This document shows, in pieces, positions 1 through 5,636 of a stretch of 9,767 nucleotides of DNA. Below the pieces are notes generated by a model. That model saw nothing but the letters and a program-made list of their open reading frames with translations, did no database searches and had not been told where the DNA came from. A program made the position numbers and the translations under genes. How positions within the stretch are numbered: the first letter of the stretch is position 1; every line of letters starts with the position of its first letter. Source of the DNA: Campylobacter sp. UBA1713. Lineage in GTDB: Bacteria > Campylobacterota > Campylobacteria > Campylobacterales > Campylobacteraceae. The stretch spans positions 23,955 to 33,721 of the forward strand of contig DCIZ01000110.1 of assembly GCA_002317305.1 (NCBI GenBank), in the 5' to 3' direction.

Positions 1-45
1 AAATTCACAAAAAAGCAAATTTGACGATTCAACTTTGTCAAATTT

Positions 46-91
46 CAGGGGATTCTTCGGGCGCTTTCGCACCCTCAGAATGACGGCGTTG
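46..91 (+). repeat. Dispersed intergenic repeat, copy 1
   Basis: This unit starts CAGGGGATTCTTCGG and ends GAATGACGGCGTTG. The same unit occurs reversed at 8466-8510 and, slightly shorter, forward at 8579-8619. The ends are nearly identical between copies and the middle differs (gcgctttcgcaccctca here). It lies in the leader upstream of hisD. I see no reading frame of note in it. It is a member of a non-coding repeat family; whether it moves or acts as an RNA or protein site cannot be told from here. Confidence 0.75.
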
Positions 92-104
92 TTTGCAAAT
101 TTTC

Positions 105-147
105 AATGCAAATTTCAACACTCCATCTGCATTTTGAAATTTGCATT
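105..147. repeat. 14-bp perfect inverted repeat upstream of hisD
   Basis: AATGCAAATTTCAA (105-118) is matched by its exact reverse complement at 134-147, with a 15-nt loop. It is followed at about 175-220 by a degenerate series of TTTCAC words (ttttcacggagt, gtttcacagcac, ttttcacgaagc, gtttcacac). No T-run follows, so it is not an obvious intrinsic terminator. It may be a hairpin in the hisD leader or part of the repeat material around 46-91. Confidence 0.5.
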
Positions 148-274
148 CTGAACGTGGAATTCTTCATTTGAGCGTTTTCACGGAGTGTTTCACAGCACTT
201 TTCACGAAGCGTTTCACACAGGCAAAAAAACGCAAAAAGCCCAAATTTACAAAAACCAAATTTTAGGAGAAAAG

Positions 275-1582
275 ATGAAATTTTTAACCACAAAAGATGC
301 GAATTTTACAGAAGAATTTGCCACTCTTGCAAAGCGTGGCGAGATGGACATGGACGCAGTGATTCCAGCCGTTAGCAAAATTCTAAGCGAAATAAAACAA
401 AACGGGCTAGTCGCCGTAAAAGAACACGTGAAACGTTTTGACGGCTGGGACGGTAGCGACCTTCTCGTGAAACAAGAGGAGATGAAAAAAGCCTTTGAAA
501 CTCTTACACCAGAGCTAAAAGAGGCGCTTGTCGTGGCGTTTGAACGCATCAAAGCGTTTCACGAAAAACAGCTAGAAAAGAGCTGGCTTAGTTTCGGTGA
601 GTGTGGCGAAATTTTAGGGCAGAAAGTTACGCCAGTGGATCGTGCGGGCGTTTACGTGCCCGGTGGCAAGGCGGCTTACCCGAGCTCGCTACTCATGAAC
701 GTAGCGCCGGCACTTGTTGCGGGTGTAAAAGAGGTGGTGGTTTGCACGCCGGCGGTCGGTGGCAAGGTAAATTCACTTTTGCTGGCAGCGATGCACCTTT
801 GTGGCGTGAAAGAGGCTTACAAAGTCGGTGGCGCAAGTGCGGTCGGGCTGATGGCAAGCGGTGCGGCGGCGTGCGAAGAGTGCGGCGTGAAACACGCTGT
901 GAAAAAAGTAGACGTGGTAACTGGACCTGGCAACATCTTTGTAGCGACTGCAAAAAAGCTCGTTTTTGGCGAGGTTAGCATCGACATGGTGGCAGGTCCT
1001 AGCGAGGTGGGAATCATCGCTGACGCTAGTGCAAACGCGCGTGTGGTGGCGGCGGACTTTTTGAGCCAAGCCGAGCACGATGAGATAGCGAGCAGCTTTT
1101 TGCTAACGCCAAATTTGGCTTTTGCGCGTGAGGTTGAGCGTGAAATTTACGCCGTTTTGGAGGGGCTTGAGCGCAAGGAGATAGCGCAAAAAAGCGTGGA
1201 CGGGCGAGCTGCCATCATAGTTTGTGAGAGTTTAAGCGAGTGCGTTGAGCTGGCAAATGAGCTAGCAGTCGAGCACCTTGAGGTCGCGACAGACAACGCC
1301 TTTGAGCTTTTGCCACGCATTAAACACGCGGGGGCGATCTTTTTGGGACACTATACGCCAGAGGCTTTTGGCGACTATTTGGCGGGTCCAAACCACACGC
1401 TTCCTACGGGCTCAACTGCCAAATTTTTCTCACCTTTGGGCGTGGAGCACTTCATGAAAAAGAGCTCGGTCATAAGCCTAAACGCGGAATTTTTGTCGAA
1501 ATTTGGCAAACACTGCGCGGCGCTTGCAAAAGCAGAAGGGCTAACAGGGCACGCACTTAGCGTGGAGATTCGGAAAAAGTGA
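275..1582 (+). CDS. hisD: Histidinol dehydrogenase HisD
   Basis: HisD is the zinc enzyme that oxidises L-histidinol in two NAD-dependent steps to L-histidine, the last step of histidine synthesis, in the cytosol. The product is 435 residues, the usual length (about 430-435). Family landmarks are in order: VYVPGGKAAYPSS (about 127-138), a TGPGN glycine loop (216-220), SQAEHD (264-269) carrying the Gln and His zinc ligands, EHLE (333-336) with the Glu/His acid-base pair, the Asp before AGPNHTLPTG (367, 370-379), and His426 near the C-terminus as the last zinc ligand. The ATG at 275 is chosen because AGGAGA (265-270) sits 4 nt upstream and the protein then begins where the family begins; an in-frame ATG at 185 would add 30 residues unlike HisD. 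It stands alone here, not in a his operon. The divergent sequence on both sides is repeat material. Confidence 0.97.
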   Translation: MKFLTTKDANFTEEFATLAKRGEMDMDAVIPAVSKILSEIKQNGLVAVKEHVKRFDGWDGSDLLVKQEEMKKAFETLTPELKEALVVAFERIKAFHEKQLEKSWLSFGECGEILGQKVTPVDRAGVYVPGGKAAYPSSLLMNVAPALVAGVKEVVVCTPAVGGKVNSLLLAAMHLCGVKEAYKVGGASAVGLMASGAAACEECGVKHAVKKVDVVTGPGNIFVATAKKLVFGEVSIDMVAGPSEVGIIADASANARVVAADFLSQAEHDEIASSFLLTPNLAFAREVEREIYAVLEGLERKEIAQKSVDGRAAIIVCESLSECVELANELAVEHLEVATDNAFELLPRIKHAGAIFLGHYTPEAFGDYLAGPNHTLPTGSTAKFFSPLGVEHFMKKSSVISLNAEFLSKFGKHCAALAKAEGLTGHALSVEIRKK

Positions 1583-1596
1583 ACGAAAGAAAATTT

Positions 1597-1638
1597 AAAA
1601 AAAAGAAAATTTGCTGGCAATCCTCACCCGTGCCTAGC
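1597..1638 (-). terminator. Intrinsic terminator of repeat copy 1 (minus strand)
   Basis: On the minus strand GCT(A)GGCA (1631-1638) pairs with TGCCAGC (1613-1619) with one bulged A, followed by AAATTTTC and a run of eight T (complement of 1597-1604). It would end transcripts of the remnant gene. Confidence 0.5.
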
Positions 1639-1780
1639 ATAAAATAAGATGATGGAATAAGGTAAAGTTAAGTGAGGATATGCTAATATTATTTACTTGT
1701 TAGACGTTTTAGTTTTGTTGATTAGCTATAGCTTTTTCAACAAAACAACTATTTCCAAAGCCAAAAGTATAATTTCCATT
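1605..1780 (-). repeat. 176-bp direct repeat, copy 1 (3'-end module)
   Basis: It is nearly identical to 1913-2088; differences are a few single bases and an 8-bp patch near 1701-1708. Read on the minus strand, the module contains the last 23 codons of a frame ending CFVEKAIANQQN-stop, about 70 nt of 3' sequence, then a hairpin with a T8 run. Within it GTTTTGTTGA and TCAACAAAAC form a 10-bp stem around AGCTATAGCT. In addition ATCCTCAC/GTGAGGAT and TAGCATA/TATGCTA are interleaved (a-b-a'-b'), which allows either a pseudoknot or two alternative hairpins. I infer that it is the end of a gene that has been copied, not an insertion sequence, since it has no terminal inverted repeats. Confidence 0.75.
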
Positions 1781-1873
1781 ATGCATTTTAACTCTTCCAT
1801 GGCGTTCAACTACCTTTCTTTCGATGCATAGCACGACTAGCCTTAAACCAAATTTAATTTTAACTACATTTTG
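1709..1873 (-). pseudogene. C-terminal remnant of an unrecognised gene
   Basis: There are 54 open codons on the minus strand from CAA (1871-1873) to TAA (1709-1711), preceded by TAG (1874-1876). The frame has no convincing start with a ribosome binding site; the only internal ATG (1784-1786) would give 25 residues. The residue mix reads like real protein: KFGLRLVVLCIERKVVERHG, then GNYTFGFGNSCFVEKA, then IANQQN. The last 23 codons are preserved in the second repeat copy, with no frame change. I do not recognise the family. It is most likely the 3' fragment of a lost or mobile gene. Confidence 0.4.
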
Positions 1874-1906
1874 CTAAATTTTAGCTTTAATTTAAAAAGA
1901 AAGTTT

Positions 1907-1946
1907 AAAAAAGAAAATTTGCTGGCAATCCTCACCCGTGCCTAGC
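1907..1946 (-). terminator. Intrinsic terminator of repeat copy 2; possible prmC terminator
   Basis: It is the same hairpin as at 1613-1638 (arms 1921-1927 and 1939-1946) with a T6 run (complement of 1907-1912). It lies about 155 nt past the prmC stop on the same strand and no closer terminator is seen. Confidence 0.5.
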
Positions 1947-2088
1947 ATAAAATGAGATGATGGAATAAGGTAAAGTTAAGTGAGGATATGCTAGTATTGT
2001 TCACTTGAATTTTCGTTTAGTTTTGTTGATTAGCTATAGCTTTTTCAACAAAACAACTATTTCCAAAGCCAAAAGTATAATTTCCATT
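1913..2088 (-). repeat. 176-bp direct repeat, copy 2, just downstream of prmC
   Basis: This is the second copy of the module at 1605-1780. Its similarity ends sharply at 2088, 14 bp before the prmC stop codon. Upstream of the shared 23 codons (minus strand) the frame meets TGA at once, so this copy has only the tail of the lost gene. On the minus strand it now forms the 3' region of prmC and may supply its terminator. Confidence 0.75.
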
Positions 2089-2102
2089 TCAAATTTAATG
2101 CC

Positions 2103-3101
2103 TTAAATTTTCGCTACAAAACCTCTGTCAAGCCCTGCGTTGTCCTTGAAAAACTCCACCTCAAATCCGCTTTTTTGCAACTCTCTTTCAAGCCTTGCTT
2201 TTTGGTCAAAACCCATCTCGCACGCCAAAGCACAACGCCTTTTTTGCGCCACTTTTACCAGTGCTAAAAGCAGTTCATCGCCCACTTTTCCACCAAAAAG
2301 CGCCTCGTGTGGCTCGCTTAAAACCCACGAATCTAGCGGATAGTCTAGCGCGATGTAGGGCGGGTTGCTCACTAGTAGGTCAGGCGAAAAACAAAGCCCG
2401 CCGTCAAGCGAAGCGCAAAAAAGCTGCAACGTGTGGCGACCGAAAACAAGCGTGGCAGCAGGTTTTTTGGCTTGCGTTTTTGGCTCTGTTTTTGGCTGCG
2501 TTTGTGTCTCTGTTTTTTCGTTTTTGTCTTCGTTTTTGGCAAGAGAAAAGCCAAATTTTAGCGCGTTTTTTGTGGTAACTTCAAGCGCTTTTGGCGATAT
2601 GTCTGTGGCGTAAATTTCAAGAGAAGGCAAATTTGAAACGGCTGAAACGGCTGAAATTTTTGTTTTTTGTGAATTTGCTGCCTCAAATTCGCACTTTGCC
2701 GCCCATTCCAAAATCAAACTAACGGCGACTATGCCACTTCCTACGCCCACCTCTAGCACTCTAAGTTTTTGCGAATTTTTAGCGTGATTTTCTACAAATT
2801 CAAACAAAAATTTTAGCGACTTTTCGACCAAAATTTCTGTCTCAACACGCGGAATTAAGACACCTTTTTCTACAAAAAACAAACGCCCAAAAAACTCCGC
2901 TTCGTTTGTAATGTATTCAAAGGGTTCGCCGTTTTGGTAACGCCCAAAAATCTCGTAAAAAAATGGCTCGTTTGAGAGTGGCGAATTTGAGTGCAAAAAT
3001 AGCTCTTCGCGTGTTTTTTTCTCGCAAAACGAAAGCATCTGCCAAGCAAGCGTGCTTCCAAATTTACTTTTTACCAAATTTAGTGCTTCGAAAATAAGCA
3101 T
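2103..3101 (-). CDS. prmC: Release factor glutamine methyltransferase PrmC (HemK)
   Basis: PrmC uses S-adenosylmethionine to methylate the Gln of the GGQ loop of peptide release factors RF1 and RF2, which speeds chain release. The 332-residue product has the helical N-domain (about 1-75), LIPRVETE (82-89, the PrmC LIPRpEtE block), SAM motif I EVGVGSG (117-123), the acidic ribose contact in YATDIS (164-169), and the catalytic NPPY (246-249). Start ATG at 3101 is preferred over a 30-codon longer frame because AAGGA (3107-3111) lies 5 nt upstream and MLIFEAL aligns with family starts. It is odd in being long (about 270-290 is usual). The extra length is a Lys/Thr/Glu/Gln/Pro-rich insertion (about 189-215) and a smaller insertion near 140-160, both between motif I and NPPY. 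It is divergent from cgb and convergent with hisD. Confidence 0.93.
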   Translation of the reverse strand: MLIFEALNLVKSKFGSTLAWQMLSFCEKKTREELFLHSNSPLSNEPFFYEIFGRYQNGEPFEYITNEAEFFGRLFFVEKGVLIPRVETEILVEKSLKFLFEFVENHAKNSQKLRVLEVGVGSGIVAVSLILEWAAKCEFEAANSQKTKISAVSAVSNLPSLEIYATDISPKALEVTTKNALKFGFSLAKNEDKNEKTETQTQPKTEPKTQAKKPAATLVFGRHTLQLFCASLDGGLCFSPDLLVSNPPYIALDYPLDSWVLSEPHEALFGGKVGDELLLALVKVAQKRRCALACEMGFDQKARLERELQKSGFEVEFFKDNAGLDRGFVAKI

Positions 3102-3132
3102 ATTTTTCCTTTTTGTGAAATTTTTAGTGCGA

Positions 3133-3138
3133 ATTATA
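3133..3138 (-). promoter_or_regulatory. Likely prmC -10 box
   Basis: TATAAT on the minus strand lies 32 nt upstream of the prmC ATG, giving a leader of about 25 nt. No clear -35 is present, as is usual in Campylobacter. Confidence 0.5.
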
Positions 3139-3194
3139 CCATAAATACCGCAAAAAGTGGCGTGAAAATGCAAATTTTCACTATTTCGCATATT

Positions 3195-3225
3195 TAAGAT
3201 AAAATTTATCTTATTTAGCTATAAT
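3195..3225 (+). promoter_or_regulatory. cgb promoter with a 19-bp palindromic operator
   Basis: TAAGATAAAATTTATCTTA (3195-3213) is a perfect 9-1-9 inverted repeat. The -10 TATAAT is at 3220-3225, 30 nt before the cgb ATG. The palindrome covers the position of a -35 element (about 3197-3202) and is centred near -28, a position that suits a repressor better than a class II activator. In C. jejuni cgb is activated by the Crp/Fnr-type regulator NssR at TTAAC-N4-GTTAA; that motif is not seen here. The AAGAT...ATCTT arms recall Rrf2/NsrR-type half-sites, but the spacing does not fit the canonical NsrR box. The regulator is therefore unknown. Confidence 0.6.
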
Positions 3226-3254
3226 GCCGCCACATCTTAACACAAAGGAATTTT

Positions 3255-3698
3255 ATGACACAAAGAGAAGTCGAGATCGTCAAATCTAGCGTGCCAGTGC
3301 TAAAAGAGCGCGGCGAGGAGCTCACTCGGTGGTTTTATGCGTTTATGTTTGAGAACTATCCAGAGGTGAAACCGATGTTTAACATGGAGAAACAGGCGGA
3401 CGGGCGGCAGCCAAAGGCTTTGGCAAATTCTATCTTGCTTGCGGCGCAAAATGTCGAAAATTTAGAAAAAATGACAGATTTCGTCAAAAAAGTCGGAAAA
3501 ACTCACGTTGGACTTGGCGTTTTGCCAGAGCACTACCCAATAGTCGGCGCGTGTTTGCTAGAAGCCATCAAAAACGTTTTTGGCGCGGACGAGGAGACGC
3601 TAACGGCGTGGGGCAAGGCATATGAGGCGATAGCGGATTTTTATATAAAAATCGAAAAAGAAATTTACGCAAGTCGCGAGAGCGGTGCTGAGAAGTAA
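3255..3698 (+). CDS. cgb: Single-domain globin Cgb
   Basis: This is a 147-residue haemoglobin of the Hmp/Vitreoscilla globin group without a reductase domain. It closely resembles C. jejuni Cgb, including the stretches PEVKPMFNMEKQ, QPKALA and EHYPIVGACLLEAIKN. In C. jejuni Cgb turns NO and O2 into nitrate and protects against nitrosative stress. Heme-pocket residues are visible: B10 Tyr28, CD1 Phe42, E7 Gln52 and proximal F8 His84, the full Tyr/Gln set expected for NO dioxygenation. The start ATG at 3255 has AAAGGA about 5 nt upstream. The electron donor is not encoded nearby. It is transcribed alone from the operator-bearing promoter at 3195-3225 and ends at the terminator at 3847-3884. The tail beyond about residue 140 is unlike the family and mostly polar. 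Confidence 0.95.
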   Translation: MTQREVEIVKSSVPVLKERGEELTRWFYAFMFENYPEVKPMFNMEKQADGRQPKALANSILLAAQNVENLEKMTDFVKKVGKTHVGLGVLPEHYPIVGACLLEAIKNVFGADEETLTAWGKAYEAIADFYIKIEKEIYASRESGAEK

Positions 3699-3846
3699 CA
3701 CCAAACGGGCTAAAACGAGCAACGTAGCCAAACGGCAAATTTGGCTAACGTGGCAAACGTAGCAAACGAAACCGACAGCCAACCGAACCAAAAAACAACC
3801 GCAGCTTTACTTACAAAATTTTTTCACAACTTACTTTTTCCTAAAT

Positions 3847-3884
3847 GACCAAAGCTAAAGCAAATTTGGCTTTGGTCTTTTTTT
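3847..3884 (+). terminator. cgb intrinsic terminator
   Basis: GACCAAAGC (3847-3855) and GCTTTGGTC (3869-3877) form a perfect 9-bp stem with a 13-nt loop, followed by seven T (3878-3884). It lies 148 nt past the cgb stop. The stretch between them, 3700-3790, is a degenerate series of acgtagc/ggcaaa words and codes for nothing recognisable. Confidence 0.85.
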
Positions 3885-3959
3885 CTTTTTAAAATGCAAA
3901 ATGCATAAATTTACAATTACGCCAAATCTCAAATTTAAAAATATCAAGAATCAACAAAC

Positions 3960-3981
3960 TTTAAGCTTATTTCGCTAAAAT
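3960..3981 (+). promoter_or_regulatory. Strong Campylobacter-type promoter in the cgb-orf402 gap
   Basis: TTTAAGC (3960-3966), then GC-TAAAAT (-10 at 3976-3981), matches the Campylobacter sigma-70 pattern of periodic T-rich upstream sequence and a -10 preceded by GC. The predicted start is near 3988, and no established gene follows, so it most likely drives the small unit described at 3988-4274. Confidence 0.5.
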
Positions 3982-4103
3982 GTCAGAAGCATTATGAGGC
4001 TGTTACCGCTCGGTGTTTTGAGAAAGGTGGCTAAAGATATGAAAAATTTTTTCAGAAGATAGGCAAATTTGTAGAGTTCCTGCTAAAACTTAGCATACTC
4101 GCA

Positions 4104-4137
4104 AAAAATATTGTTGAACTGCTACAACAGCTCAACA
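4104..4137 (-). terminator. Hairpin with T-run on the minus strand
   Basis: TGTTGAACTG (4112-4121) and CAGCTCAACA (4128-4137) form a 10-bp stem with one A-C mismatch and a 6-nt loop. Read on the minus strand it is followed by ATATTTTTT (complement of 4103-4111), so it would act as a terminator for an antisense transcript across the small unit. On the plus strand no T-run follows. Confidence 0.4.
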
Positions 4138-4223
4138 TAATTAACTAATTTCAACTCACTTATTGTAGCGAAGCCCCACTTAAATTTTGCTTTGTTTTGC
4201 TATTTTATATTACAAAAATTTAC

Positions 4224-4274
4224 AAAACCACCGAGCGTGTGGAGCTTTCGCTCTCTGGTTTTTCTCTTTTTTTC
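4224..4274 (+). terminator. Intrinsic terminator ending the small unit
   Basis: AAAACCA (4224-4230) pairs with TGGTTTT (4256-4262) and GAGCG (4233-4237) with CGCTC (4249-4253), separated by a 2x2 internal loop. TTTTT-CTC-TTTTTTT follows. On the minus strand a weaker T-rich tail is present too, so it may work in both directions. Confidence 0.65.
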
Positions 4275-4374
4275 TCTTAAAAAACAAAAGGCTCACTTAA
4301 ATTTAAGCGAATTTTCTCTCGCTAATTTTAACATCGTTTATGTAAATTTTCTTTGTGATTTAACCACAATCAAC

Positions 4375-4408
4375 AAAAAAAATTAACAAAACAAGCTTAA
4401 ATTTTGTT
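4375..4408 (-). terminator. Intrinsic terminator of the mqnE-era-orf402 cluster
   Basis: On the minus strand AACAAAA (4402-4408) pairs with TTTTGTT (4385-4391) across a loop containing AAGCTT, followed by AATTTTTTTT (complement of 4375-4384). It lies about 20 nt past the orf402 stop. The larger 11-bp arms AATCAACAAAA (4368-4378) and TTTTGTTGATT (4402-4412) offer an alternative, competing stem that includes the T-run. Confidence 0.6.
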
Positions 4409-4427
4409 GATTCTTGAGCCTTTAAAT

Positions 4428-5636
4428 TTACTTAAAAAAAATCTCCACATCGCTTACAAAACCACTCTCTTTTGGTTCAATATTGCCCTGTTTCGCATGT
4501 TCAAAAAATTCCAAAAACACCACTATCGCACTTTTATTTTGCGCTTTTACGCGCACTTTTGTGCTTTTTTGTCTCATCTCCACACGTTCAAACTCCACGC
4601 CGCTTGCTAGTGCTACCGCGCCAAGCCAATGCAACTTTTGCACCACTACAGGCGTGTCAAAAAGCGTGTTAAAAATTTGCTCTTTTTTGTTAAGCGGCTC
4701 AAATGTTTCACGAGAGCTTACCGCCTCTAAATCATCTCCGTTTTTTCTTTTTTGTTTAGTCAAAAGAGAGCCGTTTAAATTTGAATTTTGCCACTTGTAA
4801 ATGCTAACGTTTTGACTTAAAAGATGGTTTTCTCGACTTAAAAAAACACTTTCTACAAATTCAAAACAAGGCACAAAAACGCCAGCCAAAATGCCAAACA
4901 AAAGGCAAAAAACAAGTTTCACACTACGTTTCACCACTCGCGGCAAAGGTGTCAAATTTGGCGTAAAAAAGGCTATATTTGGCGTTAGTTCGCTCGCTCT
5001 TAAAACCTTCACCACGTCAAATTCGCCAAACGAAGCCACTCGCTCACGAACCGCCTCTTCGCTACTCTCCAAAAGCGTCTTAACACTCTCAAAATTCCCG
5101 TTTTTGTAAAGTGCCACAAAGCCACTTCCGACCACAAAGTAGTCGCCATCCTCGCCACTAAAAGATGCGCACTCAGGCACGACAAAGTCCAAAAAAGGCA
5201 AGCTAGAAAACGGTGCGAAAAATTCGTGTTTCACGGCAAAAACGGCAAAATTTCCACTCAAAGTTTGACAAAAACCGACCACAAATTCGCCCTCCAAAGC
5301 GTGGCGTTCATAAATTTTTGCCATAAAAAAGTCGTGAAGTTCGCTCGTTTTTGAGCTATTTTTTAAGCCACTTTTTGACAAATTTAAAAAAAACTCTCTG
5401 CCAAAAAAGTCGCTCACTTCACCGCTTTTTATGAGCATAAAATATAGCTCGCTTTGTGGCACGAGAAGCAAATTTGTGCTTTTTTTGTCAAAATCTTTTT
5501 CGTTTTGCAAGATTTTTAACGCCCGTTTTTTACGAAAACCAAATTTAAAACCACCGCCAAACCGCCCAAAAAACCGCCCAAAACCACCGCCAAACCGCCC
5601 AAAACCACCGCCAAAACCACAAAAATTTCTACTCAT
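4428..5636 (-). CDS. Membrane protein of unknown function downstream of era
   Basis: This is a 402-residue protein whose family I cannot name. Residues 1-40 are a Gly/Phe/Arg-rich repeat (FGGGFGR units). Residues about 41-235 are soluble and probably cytosolic. One hydrophobic segment, LVFCLLFGILAGVFVPC (about 241-257), follows a basic stretch (PRVVKRSVK), so the last 140 or so residues are probably periplasmic. That one-pass layout with a cytosolic head recalls GspL/PilN-like inner-membrane proteins, but I see no motif that proves it. A one-TM protein also follows era in C. jejuni (Cj0660c, from memory), so this is probably its homologue. The start is ATG 5636, which overlaps the era stop by 8 nt with AAGAG 7 nt upstream; TTG 5642 is an alternative. 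The overlap implies translational coupling with era. A terminator follows at 4375-4408. Confidence 0.8.
   Translation of the reverse strand: MSRNFCGFGGGFGRFGGGFGRFFGRFGGGFKFGFRKKRALKILQNEKDFDKKSTNLLLVPQSELYFMLIKSGEVSDFFGREFFLNLSKSGLKNSSKTSELHDFFMAKIYERHALEGEFVVGFCQTLSGNFAVFAVKHEFFAPFSSLPFLDFVVPECASFSGEDGDYFVVGSGFVALYKNGNFESVKTLLESSEEAVRERVASFGEFDVVKVLRASELTPNIAFFTPNLTPLPRVVKRSVKLVFCLLFGILAGVFVPCFEFVESVFLSRENHLLSQNVSIYKWQNSNLNGSLLTKQKRKNGDDLEAVSSRETFEPLNKKEQIFNTLFDTPVVVQKLHWLGAVALASGVEFERVEMRQKSTKVRVKAQNKSAIVVFLEFFEHAKQGNIEPKESGFVSDVEIFFK
5547..5618 (-). repeat. 21-bp tandem repeat encoding FGGGFGR units
   Basis: Plus-strand unit AAAACCACCGCCAAACCGCCC occurs at 5547-5567 and 5580-5600, with a partial unit at 5601-5618 and a 12-bp short unit (5568-5579) between the first two. 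The units are exact at the DNA level and in frame, so gain or loss of a unit would keep orf402 open. This suggests recent slippage expansion, or a repeat kept for function. Confidence 0.85.

Larger units (their letters stand above)
1583..2102. other. 520-bp gap between convergent hisD and prmC
   Basis: This gap holds no intact gene. Its contents are two direct copies of a 176-bp module (1605-1780 and 1913-2088, exactly 308 bp apart with no indel), a minus-strand coding remnant that runs into the first copy, and a terminator-like hairpin with a T-run at the left end of each copy. The 132 bp between copies carries only the remnant and A/T-rich sequence. Confidence 0.7.
3988..4274 (+). ncRNA. 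Candidate small RNA or small-peptide transcript
   Basis: The unit runs from the promoter at 3960-3981 to the terminator at 4224-4274, about 285 nt. It contains a 22-codon frame (ATG 3994, TAG 4060-4062; begins MRLLPLGVLRKV, ends KNFFRR). An overlapping frame, shifted -1, is open from 4035 to TAA 4146-4148 (GKFVEFLLKLSILAKN, then IVELLQQLNIIN). They would join at T6-C (4047-4053), which is a T TTT TTC slippery heptamer in the correct phase. Hairpins occur at 4081-4095 (TGCTAA-aac-TTAGCA) and 4112-4137. I do not recognise a known RNA family. It could be a leaky or phase-variable small amphipathic peptide gene, a broken gene, or a structured RNA. Confidence 0.35.

Noticed and set aside
773..1078. 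Long minus-strand frames opposite hisD
   Set aside because: They are shadows of hisD, with Arg/His/Cys-rich composition and no ribosome binding site, whereas the plus-strand frame has a complete set of HisD motifs.
1597..2088. Two spaced direct repeats as a CRISPR array
   Set aside because: The repeat is 176 bp with only two copies and a 132-bp spacer, far outside CRISPR dimensions, and it contains coding and terminator sequence.
3988..4274. Known housekeeping RNA (tmRNA, RNase P RNA, SRP RNA, 6S RNA)
   Set aside because: I looked for conserved cores of these RNAs and could not find them. No tRNA-like acceptor or T-loop (GTTCRA) is present.
4192..4386. 64-codon plus-strand frame in the cgb-orf402 gap
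   Set aside because: It runs through the terminator at 4224-4274 and A/T-rich repeats, is almost all Phe/Lys/Leu/Ser, and has no ribosome binding site.
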